Origin: Prochlorococcus sp. MIT 1300
GTDB taxonomy: Bacteria > Cyanobacteriota > Cyanobacteriia > PCC-6307 > Cyanobiaceae
NCBI RefSeq assembly: GCF_034092375.1
Contig: NZ_CP139302.1
Span: 1,116,001-1,180,000, forward strand
Direction: 5' to 3'
DNA length: 64,000 bases
Shown here: positions 28,719-39,358 of the stretch, piece after piece
How the letters are laid out: the number at the start of each line of letters is the position of its first letter
Numbering within the stretch: the stretch's first letter is position 1
Notes under the pieces: generated by a model
The model's input: only the letters and a program-made list of their open reading frames with translations
Database searches by the model: none
What the model was told of the DNA's origin: nothing
Made by a program: the position numbers and the translations under genes

Positions 28719-29651
28719 ATGTTATCCATTGTAAATAAACCTCTCGCAACCCCAAGCAGACCCGCGTCTGCTGGCAAGGCACTGAGCATGTCTTCAAATC
28801 TTCAAATGCTCCCAGGGGCAGGATCAAGCTATCAACCAAATAAACAGCGGCGCTGGGGAACAATCCTGTTCATGATCACCATCCATGCTTTATCAATATT
28901 TGCCTTAAATCCAGCTTTTTGGAGCTGGGAGTCAGTCACAACCCTATCCATTCTCTATTGGATTACAGCTTGTTTAGGTGTCACTCTTGGCTACCACAGA
29001 CTTCTTTCACATAGAGCTTTGCGTGTACCCCTTTGGCTGGAACGTTTTTTTGCAACATGTGGTGCCTTAAGTTGCCAGCACGGTCCAATCGACTGGGTAG
29101 GACTTCATCGACACCACCACAAATTTTCAGATACCGACGCTGATCACCACAACAGCAATAAAGGCTTTTGGTGGAGCCATATGGGATGGATGTTCAAACC
29201 AATTCCAGCTATGCAAGCAGTACCAACGTTGACTGGGGATCTACGTAAAGACCCTTACTATCGCTGGCTTAATAAGAATTTTCTATTACTTCAGGTACCG
29301 CTTGCGATGTTGCTCTTTTTGCTGGGCCAAATTACTAACGTGGGTGGGTGGGAATTAATTCTTTGGGGAATACCACTCCGCTTAGTTCTTGTGTATCACG
29401 TGACATGGCTGGTTAATTCAGCAACACACTGTTGGGGAACAGTTGCTTTTGAGAGTGGAGATGGTTCACGCAACAATCCCTGGGTGGCAGCCTTAACTTT
29501 TGGAGAGGGATGGCATAACAATCACCATGCATTCCCTTACTCAGCAAAACAAGGCCTTCAAAAAGGTCAAATTGATCTCACCTGGCAACATATACGCCTT
29601 TTAAAGGCAATAGGATTAGCAAACAAGGTCCGGCTACCAGCCGCATCGTAG
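28719..29651 (+). CDS. desC: Acyl-lipid Delta-9 fatty acid desaturase (copy 2)
   Basis: Second Delta-9 desaturase, paralogous to the one at 27010. The histidine boxes are HRLLSHR, HRHHH and HNNHH, with similar spacing. The reading frame is open to 28674; ATGs at 28674, 28704, 28719 and 28788 are available. ATG 28719 is chosen because it gives an N-terminal leader close in length to copy 1 and lessens overlap with the divergent gene. Two copies may differ in acyl position or in temperature response; that is inference. Confidence 0.9.
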   Translation: MLSIVNKPLATPSRPASAGKALSMSSNLQMLPGAGSSYQPNKQRRWGTILFMITIHALSIFALNPAFWSWESVTTLSILYWITACLGVTLGYHRLLSHRALRVPLWLERFFATCGALSCQHGPIDWVGLHRHHHKFSDTDADHHNSNKGFWWSHMGWMFKPIPAMQAVPTLTGDLRKDPYYRWLNKNFLLLQVPLAMLLFLLGQITNVGGWELILWGIPLRLVLVYHVTWLVNSATHCWGTVAFESGDGSRNNPWVAALTFGEGWHNNHHAFPYSAKQGLQKGQIDLTWQHIRLLKAIGLANKVRLPAAS

Positions 29652-29692
29652 GGTTAACAACCAACCAACTTTTTAGCCGCACCGATATAGCC

Positions 29693-30151
29693 ATGGCAAA
29701 GCGTGTAAAAGTCGTTCTCAATGAAGACATCCTCAGTCTTGGCAAAGATGGAGATCTTGTAGAAGTTGCACCCGGATACGCCCGCAACTTTCTTCTCCCT
29801 TACGACAAAGCATTACCAGTCACACCAGCCGTTTTAAAGCAAGTCGAACATCGGCGAGCTAAACAAGCTGAGCTTGAGGCGTCACTCAAACAGGAAGCAA
29901 TTGATTTCCAAACAGCCCTAGTCACTATTGGGCGTTTTACGGTGAAAAAACAAATCGGAGAAGACGAGGTTCTATTTGGAACCGTTACCAATGGCGATGT
30001 TGCCGAAGCAATAGAAGAGGCGACAAAAAAAGAAATTGATCGCAGAAACATTACTGTTCCTGAAATCCATCGCACTGGCAAATACAAAGTACAAGTAAAG
30101 CTGCATAGTGAAGTCACCGCAGAAATCAATCTTGAGGTCCTTAGTTACTAA
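29693..30151 (+). CDS. rplI: 50S ribosomal protein L9
   Basis: L9 binds 23S rRNA near the L1 stalk and steadies reading frame. The 152-residue protein begins with the typical [18 protein letters not shown] and has the N-terminal signature [13 protein letters not shown], a long connecting helix and a C-terminal domain. It lies upstream of dnaB in the same direction, a conserved pairing in many bacteria. ATG 29693 is unambiguous. Confidence 0.97.
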   Translation: MAKRVKVVLNEDILSLGKDGDLVEVAPGYARNFLLPYDKALPVTPAVLKQVEHRRAKQAELEASLKQEAIDFQTALVTIGRFTVKKQIGEDEVLFGTVTNGDVAEAIEEATKKEIDRRNITVPEIHRTGKYKVQVKLHSEVTAEINLEVLSY

Positions 30152-30212
30152 CAGGTTGCAAAGCTTCAAGAGACAGTCAAAGTAAGTCCCCCCTTTACTC
30201 CTTTAGCTCTAT

Positions 30213-31625
30213 ATGGTGAGCGCCCCCCTTCCTGATAACGGCGGTGATACACGCAAGGGATCTAGACCCTTCCACAAGTCCAATAGTTCAGAGCCTCGCT
30301 TTGAAGCTCTTCCTGATTCCATACCACCACAAAACCTAGAAGCAGAAGAGGCAGTACTAGGTGGGGTTTTGCTGGATCCGGATGCAATTAGTCGAGTAGC
30401 AGACTTACTCCAACCCGAAGCCTTTTATATCAATGCTCACAAAGAAATTTATAGAACAGCCTTAATGCTCCACAGCCAAGGCAAGCCTACTGATCTCACA
30501 GCAATGAGTGCCTGGCTGGCAGACACGGGTGCTTTGGAAAAAATTGGTGGCGCCAATCGACTGGTGGAATTAGTTGATCAAGTTGCATCAACAGCATCAA
30601 TCGAGCAAGTCGCAAGATTAGTAATGGACAAATTTCTCCGTCGTCAGCTAATTCGTTCTGGAAATGAAGTGATTCAACTTGGTTTTGATCAAAAAATGCC
30701 CATGGAAGAGGTTTTAGATAAGGCCGAGCAAAAAGTTTTTGAAATTAGTCAAGAAAAACCCTCTAAAGGACTGACACCAACCTCAGAGATTCTCACAAGC
30801 ACATTCAATGAAATAGAAAGTCGATCTTTAGGAACTTCGGTTGCAGGTATACCTATCAATTTCTATGACCTTGACGCTATGACTCAGGGCCTTCAAAGAA
30901 GTGATCTGGTAATAGTTGCAGGACGTCCTGCCATGGGGAAAACATCCATAGTCCTCAACATGGCCAAAAATGTAGCTCAACTGCATGATTTACCAGTTTG
31001 TATCTTTAGTTTGGAAATGAGTAAAGAGCAACTTACCTATAGACTTCTGTCAATGGAAGTGGGTATTGAAAGTGGAAGGCTAAGAACAGGGCGATTACAA
31101 CAAGATGAATGGCCTCTCCTAGGCCAAGGAATTAATACGCTAGGTCAACTACCGATATTTATCGATGACAAACCCAATTCCGGGGTTTTAGAAATGCGCT
31201 CTCTTTGTCGACGACTGATGGCCGAACAAGGGAAAGAACTTGGATTAATAGTTATTGACTATCTTCAACTAATGGAAGGTACCACTCCAGATAATCGAGT
31301 CCAAGAGCTTTCCAGAATTACCCGAGGCCTGAAAGGCATGGCAAGAGAGTTAAAAGTACCTGTAATAGCTTTGTCCCAACTAAGCCGTGGAGTGGAGTCC
31401 AGGACTAACAAACGGCCAATGTTGAGCGATTTACGTGAATCAGGTTCAATCGAACAAGACGCAGACCTAGTGTTAATGATTTACCGAGATGACTACTACA
31501 ACCCAGACACCCCTGATAGGGGCATTGCTGAGGTAATTGTGACGAAACACCGAAATGGGCCAGTAGGAACAGTCAAACTATTGTTTGAACATCAATTCAC
31601 TCGATTTAGGAATCTCGCGGCGTAA
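30213..31625 (+). CDS. dnaB: Replicative DNA helicase
   Basis: DnaB is the hexameric 5'-3' helicase of the replication fork. The 470-residue protein has the N-terminal helical domain (PPQNLEAEEAVLGGVLLDPD) and a RecA-like C-terminal domain with Walker A AGRPAMGKTS at 236-245 and the Walker B-like LGLIVIDYLQLM. Further motifs are LSQLSRGVESR and LRESGSIEQDADLV. There is no sign of an intein, which some cyanobacterial DnaB proteins carry at these loops. It lies between rplI and mnmG. Confidence 0.97.
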   Translation: MVSAPLPDNGGDTRKGSRPFHKSNSSEPRFEALPDSIPPQNLEAEEAVLGGVLLDPDAISRVADLLQPEAFYINAHKEIYRTALMLHSQGKPTDLTAMSAWLADTGALEKIGGANRLVELVDQVASTASIEQVARLVMDKFLRRQLIRSGNEVIQLGFDQKMPMEEVLDKAEQKVFEISQEKPSKGLTPTSEILTSTFNEIESRSLGTSVAGIPINFYDLDAMTQGLQRSDLVIVAGRPAMGKTSIVLNMAKNVAQLHDLPVCIFSLEMSKEQLTYRLLSMEVGIESGRLRTGRLQQDEWPLLGQGINTLGQLPIFIDDKPNSGVLEMRSLCRRLMAEQGKELGLIVIDYLQLMEGTTPDNRVQELSRITRGLKGMARELKVPVIALSQLSRGVESRTNKRPMLSDLRESGSIEQDADLVLMIYRDDYYNPDTPDRGIAEVIVTKHRNGPVGTVKLLFEHQFTRFRNLAA

Positions 31626-31657
31626 AAAGAACCTAACCAAATCCAAGAAATTGGTTT

Positions 31658-33586
31658 ATGAGTATTCCAGACAAACCAATCGAAACTTTCGAAATAATTG
31701 TTGTTGGAGGAGGACATGCAGGTTGTGAAGCTGCTATTACCTCTGCCCGTCTTGGCCTCTCTACTGCACTTTTCACGCTCAACCTTGATCGAATCGCCTG
31801 GCAACCATGTAATCCTGCCGTAGGAGGACCTGCCAAAAGTCAACTGGTACATGAAGTAGATGCATTAGGTGGCGTCATTGGACGACTAGCTGATGCAACA
31901 GCTATTCAAAAAAGAATTTTGAATGCAAGTCGAGGTCCTGCTGTATGGGCATTGAGAGCTCAAACCGATAAACGCCAATATTCACGCGAAATGCTGCAAT
32001 TACTTCAAAACACGCCAAATCTGGCTTTACGAGAAGCCATGGTTACTGGCCTTGAAGTTGAGGGGGATCCAAAAGGAGGTGGGAAAGAATGGAAACCAAT
32101 TAACGGACCTGCCTCCCAAATCAAAGGTATACGAACCTATTTCGGCAGTATTTACCATGCAAAAGCCATCATTCTCACAACAGGAACATTTTTAGGGGGT
32201 CAAATATGGGTAGGCAATCAATCAATGCCAGCAGGCAGAGCTGGTGAACCTCCTGCTCAAGGTCTCACAGAAGCCTTAAATGAATTGGGCTTCGCAACCA
32301 ACAGGCTCAAAACAGGAACTCCAGCGAGGGTTGACCGAAGAAGTATTCGCCTAGATCAACTAGAAGAACAGCCAAGCGATGCAAGTAATCGCTTCTTCTC
32401 TTTTGATCCAACTGCCTGGATCAAAAGAGAACAAATCAGCTGCCACATCACACGTACGACAAATGAAACACACAAATTAATCAAAAACAACCTTCACCTA
32501 TCTCCTGTTTATGGAGGATTTATCGATAGCAAAGGCCCACGCTATTGTCCATCAATAGAAGACAAAATTGTTCGCTTCTCAGATAAGCCATCTCACCAAA
32601 TCTTTCTAGAACCAGAGGGCTTAGAAACGCCAGAAATTTATGTACAAGGCTTCTCGACAGGACTACCCGAGAGACTTCAACTGGAAATGCTTAGAACGCT
32701 TCCTGGACTAGAACAATGCCTAATGCTAAGGCCTGCTTACGCTGTTGATTATGACTACTTACCAGCCACCCAGCTCTTGCCTTCCCTAGAAACTAAAAGA
32801 ATCAAAGGTCTATTTAGTGCAGGACAACTAAATGGTACAACTGGATACGAAGAAGCTGCTGCACAAGGCCTTATAGCAGGGCTTAATGCAACTCGATATG
32901 TCAAAGGAAAAGAAACAATCCATCTATCTCGCGAGAGTAGTTATATAGGAACCATGATTAATGATTTGGTAAATCAAGATTTGCGAGAACCCTATCGAGT
33001 ACTCACCAGTCGCAGTGAATATCGACTAACTCTGCGTGGAGACAATGCAGATCGTCGACTAACACCACTAGGATATGAGTTAGGCCTTATTGATGAACGG
33101 CGTTGGAAATTATTTAATGCAAAACAGAAAGCCTTAGAAGAAGAAAAACTACGCTTAGAGAAACAACGAGTAAAAGAAAGTGCTCCTGAAGCGAAACTAA
33201 TAGTGAAACAAACCAATGCACCCATAAAAGGATCAATCACTTTGGCTGATTTACTACGTCGACCTGGCATGCATAGTGAAGATTTAATTAGATTAGGCTT
33301 GGCAGATTCACATTTACCCTTAGACGTGAGAGAAGGGGCTGAAATTGATATTAAATATAGTGGATATCTAGATAGACAAAAAAAACAAATCAATCAAATA
33401 CTTAAACAAAGTCAGAAGAAATTTCCTACTGAAATTAATTATTTGACCATCAATACAATCTCAAAGGAGGCAAGAGAAAAACTTGCATTAGCTCGACCCT
33501 TGAACTTGGGCCAAGCCGCAAATATTCCAGGTGTTAGCAAAGCAGACTTGAGCGCATTAGTTCTATGGCTCAAGCTGCATGGCTAG
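31658..33586 (+). CDS. mnmG: tRNA uridine-5-carboxymethylaminomethyl modification enzyme MnmG
   Basis: MnmG (GidA) works with the GTPase MnmE to modify U34 of certain tRNAs using FAD, NADH and folate. The protein is 642 residues with the FAD-binding [12 protein letters not shown] (GGGHAG at 17-22), the [19 protein letters not shown] stretch and [20 protein letters not shown]. It follows dnaB after 32 nt. A hairpin (GAGGAAG/CTTCCTC, 33639-33669) lies downstream and may mark the transcript end. Confidence 0.96.
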   Translation: MSIPDKPIETFEIIVVGGGHAGCEAAITSARLGLSTALFTLNLDRIAWQPCNPAVGGPAKSQLVHEVDALGGVIGRLADATAIQKRILNASRGPAVWALRAQTDKRQYSREMLQLLQNTPNLALREAMVTGLEVEGDPKGGGKEWKPINGPASQIKGIRTYFGSIYHAKAIILTTGTFLGGQIWVGNQSMPAGRAGEPPAQGLTEALNELGFATNRLKTGTPARVDRRSIRLDQLEEQPSDASNRFFSFDPTAWIKREQISCHITRTTNETHKLIKNNLHLSPVYGGFIDSKGPRYCPSIEDKIVRFSDKPSHQIFLEPEGLETPEIYVQGFSTGLPERLQLEMLRTLPGLEQCLMLRPAYAVDYDYLPATQLLPSLETKRIKGLFSAGQLNGTTGYEEAAAQGLIAGLNATRYVKGKETIHLSRESSYIGTMINDLVNQDLREPYRVLTSRSEYRLTLRGDNADRRLTPLGYELGLIDERRWKLFNAKQKALEEEKLRLEKQRVKESAPEAKLIVKQTNAPIKGSITLADLLRRPGMHSEDLIRLGLADSHLPLDVREGAEIDIKYSGYLDRQKKQINQILKQSQKKFPTEINYLTINTISKEAREKLALARPLNLGQAANIPGVSKADLSALVLWLKLHG

Positions 33587-33638
33587 GAGCATCTCGTTTA
33601 CTCTGCAGAGGAACAATAAAATCTCTTGAATGTCATTG

Positions 33639-33669
33639 GAGGAAGTTAGCTGCTAAAGGAATCTTCCTC
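33639..33669 (+). terminator. Hairpin after mnmG
   Basis: Seven-base arms GAGGAAG and CTTCCTC enclose a loop that itself can form a short TTAG/CTAA stem, followed by ATTATT. It lies between the mnmG stop and the TTG start of the chorismate-lyase-like gene, so it could end the upstream transcript or affect translation of the next gene. Confidence 0.35.
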
Positions 33670-33673
33670 ATTA

Positions 33674-34249
33674 TTGAGCTCTCCACACAGTATCTGGAAA
33701 GCTTCCACGCATTCTGTGCTGTCAGGCCAAGGGCCTTCACAGCTACCAGGCCCTTGGCGACTAATGCTCTTAGGTGATGGAAGTCCCACTCGCCATCTGC
33801 GCCTACTAACTGGTTACGAAGTTGAAGTAAAGCTAATTGCAATGCAATTGGAACCATCAATAGACCAAGAAGCCCCTAAAGAAATCGAAGAGTTGAGACC
33901 GCCTTTAATAAGACGTCAAGTGTGGCTAAATTGCGGCACTGATACCCTGGCATGGGCGGAAAGCTGGTGGAACCAAAATGAAGCTGAAAAGCACCTGCAA
34001 GATAGAAATCAACCTATTTGGAAAAGTCTTACCCAAGGCCGTTCAGAACTGTTTCGAGAAGTGGATGGGCTTGCATTAGTTACCGCAAAATGGTTGGAAT
34101 CAGGCTTCAACCAAGAAGGGCCTTTTTGGAGTCGCCATTACCGGTTCTTTCGAGAAGAACGAGAACTAACTGTCATACGAGAAGTATTTAGCCCAAAACT
34201 AGAGAAATGGCTGGGATCAACTCCTAGAGAAAAATTAAAAATCGATTAA
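33674..34249 (+). CDS. Chorismate lyase-like protein (DUF98 family)
   Basis: A 191-residue protein resembling the cyanobacterial chorismate pyruvate-lyase family, which makes 4-hydroxybenzoate, the head-group precursor of plastoquinone. Recognisable parts are QLPGPWRLMLLGDGSPTRHL, LLTGYEVEVKLIAMQLE and WSRHYRFFREERELTVIREV. No ATG precedes the domain: TTG 33674 or GTG 33716 must be used. The gene follows mnmG with a hairpin in between. Family assignment is by pattern recognition only. Confidence 0.75.
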   Translation: MSSPHSIWKASTHSVLSGQGPSQLPGPWRLMLLGDGSPTRHLRLLTGYEVEVKLIAMQLEPSIDQEAPKEIEELRPPLIRRQVWLNCGTDTLAWAESWWNQNEAEKHLQDRNQPIWKSLTQGRSELFREVDGLALVTAKWLESGFNQEGPFWSRHYRFFREERELTVIREVFSPKLEKWLGSTPREKLKID

Positions 34250-34339
34250 TACATTAATTACATAATTTGCAGCATTTTAAACTTGACAACTTGCCAACTT
34301 CTGTGCTTGGTGGATGATAGAGCAGCGGTTCCCTTATTC

Positions 34340-34564
34340 ATGGCACCCTCCTCAAGTCGAGCATTGCAAATCGAACAATGGGCTCAATTACTTGAAGCCC
34401 TAGATGTTGGATCCCCATCCATCGATACAACAGCAGATCAAATGGCCGAAGACCTGCCTTCAGAACTAGTCCCTGAAGTTAACAACCAATTGGCAGAACG
34501 AGGATGTCATTTCCGTGTAAAACAAGGTCAAAAATCAATCCTATGTAAACCTTCTTCGCATTAA
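34340..34564 (+). CDS. Small hypothetical protein, 74 aa
   Basis: A short acidic protein with a helix-rich middle (ALQIEQWAQLLEALDVG) and a basic end (HFRVKQGQKSILCK). The frame is open to TTG 34283, which would give 93 residues; ATG 34340 is preferred because it begins the ordered part. It follows the chorismate-lyase-like gene by about 90 nt in the same direction. I do not recognise it. Confidence 0.55.
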   Translation: MAPSSSRALQIEQWAQLLEALDVGSPSIDTTADQMAEDLPSELVPEVNNQLAERGCHFRVKQGQKSILCKPSSH

Positions 34565-34602
34565 TAGAAACCAAAAACGATCACCATAAGTACAAAGAAA
34601 AA

Positions 34603-35121
34603 TCACTGTCTTCGGCGCGTAGACCGAGGCAAAGGTCTATTTACACCGCCATTTGATCTGGGGATTTTTATAGTCTCATCTAAAGATTGTCGAGAATTAG
34701 ATGATGTGCGTTGCCAGCGATCCAACTTAAACATATCCTCATCTGGCCATTGATCATGGTCTTGCAAGAAAGTGTCTACCTGTTCTTTATTTGAGAAGTC
34801 AGGCCTAGAGACTCTTCGCGAAATAGCTCCTAAAGGCCTCTTGGAACCTGAAGCATTCCTTTGAGAATCAACCTGCCAAGGCTCTAACCAATCGTCGTCG
34901 TCTTCTAATAGCCACTCCAACTTGTCACCTACCCATTTACCAACATTTTCTAAATTGGAGCCTGAACGCCGATCACTACGACCTGTTCTACGTTGTCCAG
35001 GACGTGTACCCGATACGCCATCAACAAACTGTCGTCCGGTTTCAATCCATTGATCTACTCGGCGATCCAAAGAGTCAATGGATCGTTGGCGAGGTAAACG
35101 ACGTTGGCGAGCTGAATCCAT
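34603..35121 (-). CDS. Hypothetical arginine-rich protein, 172 aa
   Basis: The protein is highly charged. It starts with a basic stretch (RQRRLPRQRSIDSLDRRVDQ), has an acidic middle (LEWLLEDDDDWLEPWQVD), and ends in a very basic tail (RPLPRSTRRRQ). This mix suggests a nucleic-acid- or ribosome-associated protein of low structural order, but no domain is recognised. The ATG at 35121 is the first in frame. The gene is on the same strand as, and downstream of, the SprT-like gene. Confidence 0.7.
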   Translation of the reverse strand: MDSARQRRLPRQRSIDSLDRRVDQWIETGRQFVDGVSGTRPGQRRTGRSDRRSGSNLENVGKWVGDKLEWLLEDDDDWLEPWQVDSQRNASGSKRPLGAISRRVSRPDFSNKEQVDTFLQDHDQWPDEDMFKLDRWQRTSSNSRQSLDETIKIPRSNGGVNRPLPRSTRRRQ

Positions 35122-35242
35122 TTCTTGACCTTAATGGAGCTGTATACGCTCAACCAATTTTTCGTTCATAACGAAGTAAAGCCTATCGATATAAAAAACT
35201 CAGGCATCTCTAATGCTCAAGGGTCAAGGACCTTCCTGTACC

Positions 35243-35791
35243 TCAATCAACTAATGAAACTGGCTCAAACACAAGCAAGCAACTTGGATGCCATTTGCCC
35301 TCGTAATGCTGGTTGCAACAACGTCTGCATGCAACACCACTTACTTTTCTGTAGTACTTAGATCTTTGACCACAAATAGGACATACTGCGGACCACTTGG
35401 CTGGTTTAATCGGAACTGGAAATCTGTGGCGCACAGTTACCTGAAATTTATTCTGTGCAGAATTAATTTTTCGCATCCGAGCATGAAAGTTCTTGCCATG
35501 TCCCTCTGGGATTTTTAAAACAAGGTCGATCCATGCATGAATCATTTCATGGCATAAGGTGCTTTCTATAGCCTCCTGGGGCAGCAATTCCAACAAAGGC
35601 CTAGACAAAACAATTTCGCTGGCAAACACTCCAAGCAAATTGGACCTACGACGATACAAGCCAGCGGTTTTTCTCAAACGTCCATCACTCCATCTCACTG
35701 TCAACAAAGGCTGGGACGCAACAGTCAAAGTCTCATCAAAATATGCTCTATTAAATCGATGAAATAACGGAAGCAAAGGCACCAAAGGCAT
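35243..35791 (-). CDS. SprT-like zinc metalloprotease
   Basis: A 182-residue SprT/Spartan-family protein. The zinc protease motif HEMIH lies at 81-85, with a likely third ligand His in EGHGKNF (H98). A C-terminal zinc ribbon follows: C137-x2-C140 and C155-x2-C158. Eukaryotic SPRTN cleaves DNA-protein crosslinks; the role of short bacterial SprT proteins is not settled. ATG 35791 fits the family. It is divergent from the membrane-anchored gene at 35913. Confidence 0.85.
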   Translation of the reverse strand: MPLVPLLPLFHRFNRAYFDETLTVASQPLLTVRWSDGRLRKTAGLYRRRSNLLGVFASEIVLSRPLLELLPQEAIESTLCHEMIHAWIDLVLKIPEGHGKNFHARMRKINSAQNKFQVTVRHRFPVPIKPAKWSAVCPICGQRSKYYRKVSGVACRRCCNQHYEGKWHPSCLLVFEPVSLVD

Positions 35792-35912
35792 TTCAGCTGT
35801 TTAGGAGGAGAAAAATCTGAGGCAAACCCAGTCTGCCCACAACTAATCGATTCTCAAGTGTGCGTCTTCGACTAGTGGTAAGTCAGAATCCTTACTAAGT
35901 TGCTTGCAATCG

Positions 35913-36335
35913 ATGGATGGGGTTCTTGTAAAAGAGATAGGGACAAAAGCCCTATTGGCAGGTGTGGCGGTACTGGTCCTCTACTGGACAGTTAATGCTG
36001 CGAGATTAGTTATAGGGGCTAGGGGCCTCAACCCATTGGTGAAGCAATTTTTCACCCAAATAGCTTCAGGGCGAATAGATGCGGCGTATTTGCTGACAAC
36101 AAAAACCTATAGACAACACGTCAACCGGCAGCAATTTGTCAATTTTCTAGCTGGTCTCAAATTAAGCCGTTACAGCAATCTTAAGTCAGGTCGACCTCGG
36201 CTTGAAGAAGGACAGATCATCCTCACTTTAAAACTCAAATCCGAAGATAAGAAAAACGAGTTACCCTTGGATTTCACATTCACCAAAGTCGATGATGTTT
36301 GGAAAATTGACCGTATAACGGAGGTAAAGGCTTAA
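35913..36335 (+). CDS. Membrane-anchored hypothetical protein with NTF2-like domain
   Basis: 140 residues. One N-terminal hydrophobic segment (about 10-30, ALLAGVAVLVLYWTVNAARL) is followed by a soluble domain with a pattern like small NTF2/cystatin-type folds (FFTQIASGRIDAAYLLT ... FTKVDDVWKIDRI). TTG 35904 also opens the frame; ATG 35913 is preferred. It ends 25 nt before ligA and may be co-transcribed. Function unknown. Confidence 0.72.
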   Translation: MDGVLVKEIGTKALLAGVAVLVLYWTVNAARLVIGARGLNPLVKQFFTQIASGRIDAAYLLTTKTYRQHVNRQQFVNFLAGLKLSRYSNLKSGRPRLEEGQIILTLKLKSEDKKNELPLDFTFTKVDDVWKIDRITEVKA

Positions 36336-36342
36336 TCATTGA

Positions 36343-38436
<2,094 letters not shown>

Positions 38437-38471
38437 AATCAGAGTCATCTTCATTGTATTAACTCGCAATT

Positions 38472-38630
38472 ATGAATGAAAAAATAATCTTCAATTGGAT
38501 AAAGACTCCTTGCGGGAGAAGCAAGTATAAACAACTTGAATCAAACAAAGGGCTTTTATCTAAAGTAAGACTGTACTGGTTTATTTTTTGGGCTGCTGTG
38601 AAAGATTTTAGGATACCGAATCCAGATTAA
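38472..38630 (+). CDS. Candidate 52-aa protein downstream of ligA
   Basis: A short ORF starting at ATG 38472 and ending TAA 38630. It reads as a small basic protein with an aromatic, possibly membrane-associated middle (LYWFIFWAAVKDF) and a C-terminal RIPNPD. It overlaps the stop of the convergent TVP38-type gene by 4 nt and fits snugly in the gap after ligA. No family recognised; coding status rests on layout and composition. Confidence 0.5.
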   Translation: MNEKIIFNWIKTPCGRSKYKQLESNKGLLSKVRLYWFIFWAAVKDFRIPNPD

Positions 38631-39253
38631 TCAACAGGTTCAAACTCTTTGAGCGCACTTCTAGCGGAGCGGGACACAATAAATATCACAGCGAAAGTAG
38701 CAACTAAGCCAAATATTCTCAGCACAGAAATACCAACATTTGTATTTCCTGAAATAATTTCATTAAACCTAGCTAAGTCCCCAGCTAAAGCACCTAAGCC
38801 ACAAAAAAGAATGGTTCCGGGTAGGATGGCTATTAAACCAATTGAATAATCACGCCAACTTACCTGACTAACTCCAAACATAAAGTTTAACAAGCTAAAT
38901 GGAAAAGCTGGTGAAAGTCTCGTAAGAAGAACAAGTTTAAGACTTTCCCGAGTCATGGCCTTCTCAATTGCCTGCAACTTAGGAAACCCAGCTAATTTTT
39001 TTTGTACGAAGCCTTTTAAGAGTGTTCTGGATAGAAAAAAAGATATTTGTGCACCAAGTGATGCTCCAAGAAATACTAAGATGCTACCGTGGAATGTTCC
39101 ATACAAGGCGCCTGCAAGCATAGAAGCCCATGCTCCTGGCAATAAAATAGTTACCCAAATGGCATATATAGGAACAAATAAATAAACCCCTAATGGACTC
39201 CTTAAAAAAGAAAGCCAAGTATCAAGAGAGAACAAGATTTCAAACATAATCAA
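38627..39253 (-). CDS. TVP38/TMEM64-family (DedA-like) membrane protein
   Basis: A 208-residue polytopic membrane protein with the VTT/SNARE-associated core: PIYAIWVTILLPGAWASMLA, GALYGTFHGSILVFLGASLG and LTRLSPAFPFSLLNFMFG. These domains are linked to membrane lipid scrambling or transport in related families. The last 40 residues hold another hydrophobic segment. It is transcribed in the same direction as valS upstream, about 105 nt away. Confidence 0.85.
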   Translation of the reverse strand: MIMFEILFSLDTWLSFLRSPLGVYLFVPIYAIWVTILLPGAWASMLAGALYGTFHGSILVFLGASLGAQISFFLSRTLLKGFVQKKLAGFPKLQAIEKAMTRESLKLVLLTRLSPAFPFSLLNFMFGVSQVSWRDYSIGLIAILPGTILFCGLGALAGDLARFNEIISGNTNVGISVLRIFGLVATFAVIFIVSRSARSALKEFEPVD

Positions 39254-39358
39254 CTAGGAATCAGAAACTAAATTGCTCTTGCTATATGGCTAAAATTTGT
39301 GGGCATTTGAAAGTAAATAAAAATGAACCTCAATTAGATCATTCTAACAAGCCGATAC

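Noticed and set aside
35125-35361. Forward ORF between two reverse-strand genes
   Set aside because: Its second half is antisense to the SprT-like zinc ribbon and the rest has no recognisable pattern.
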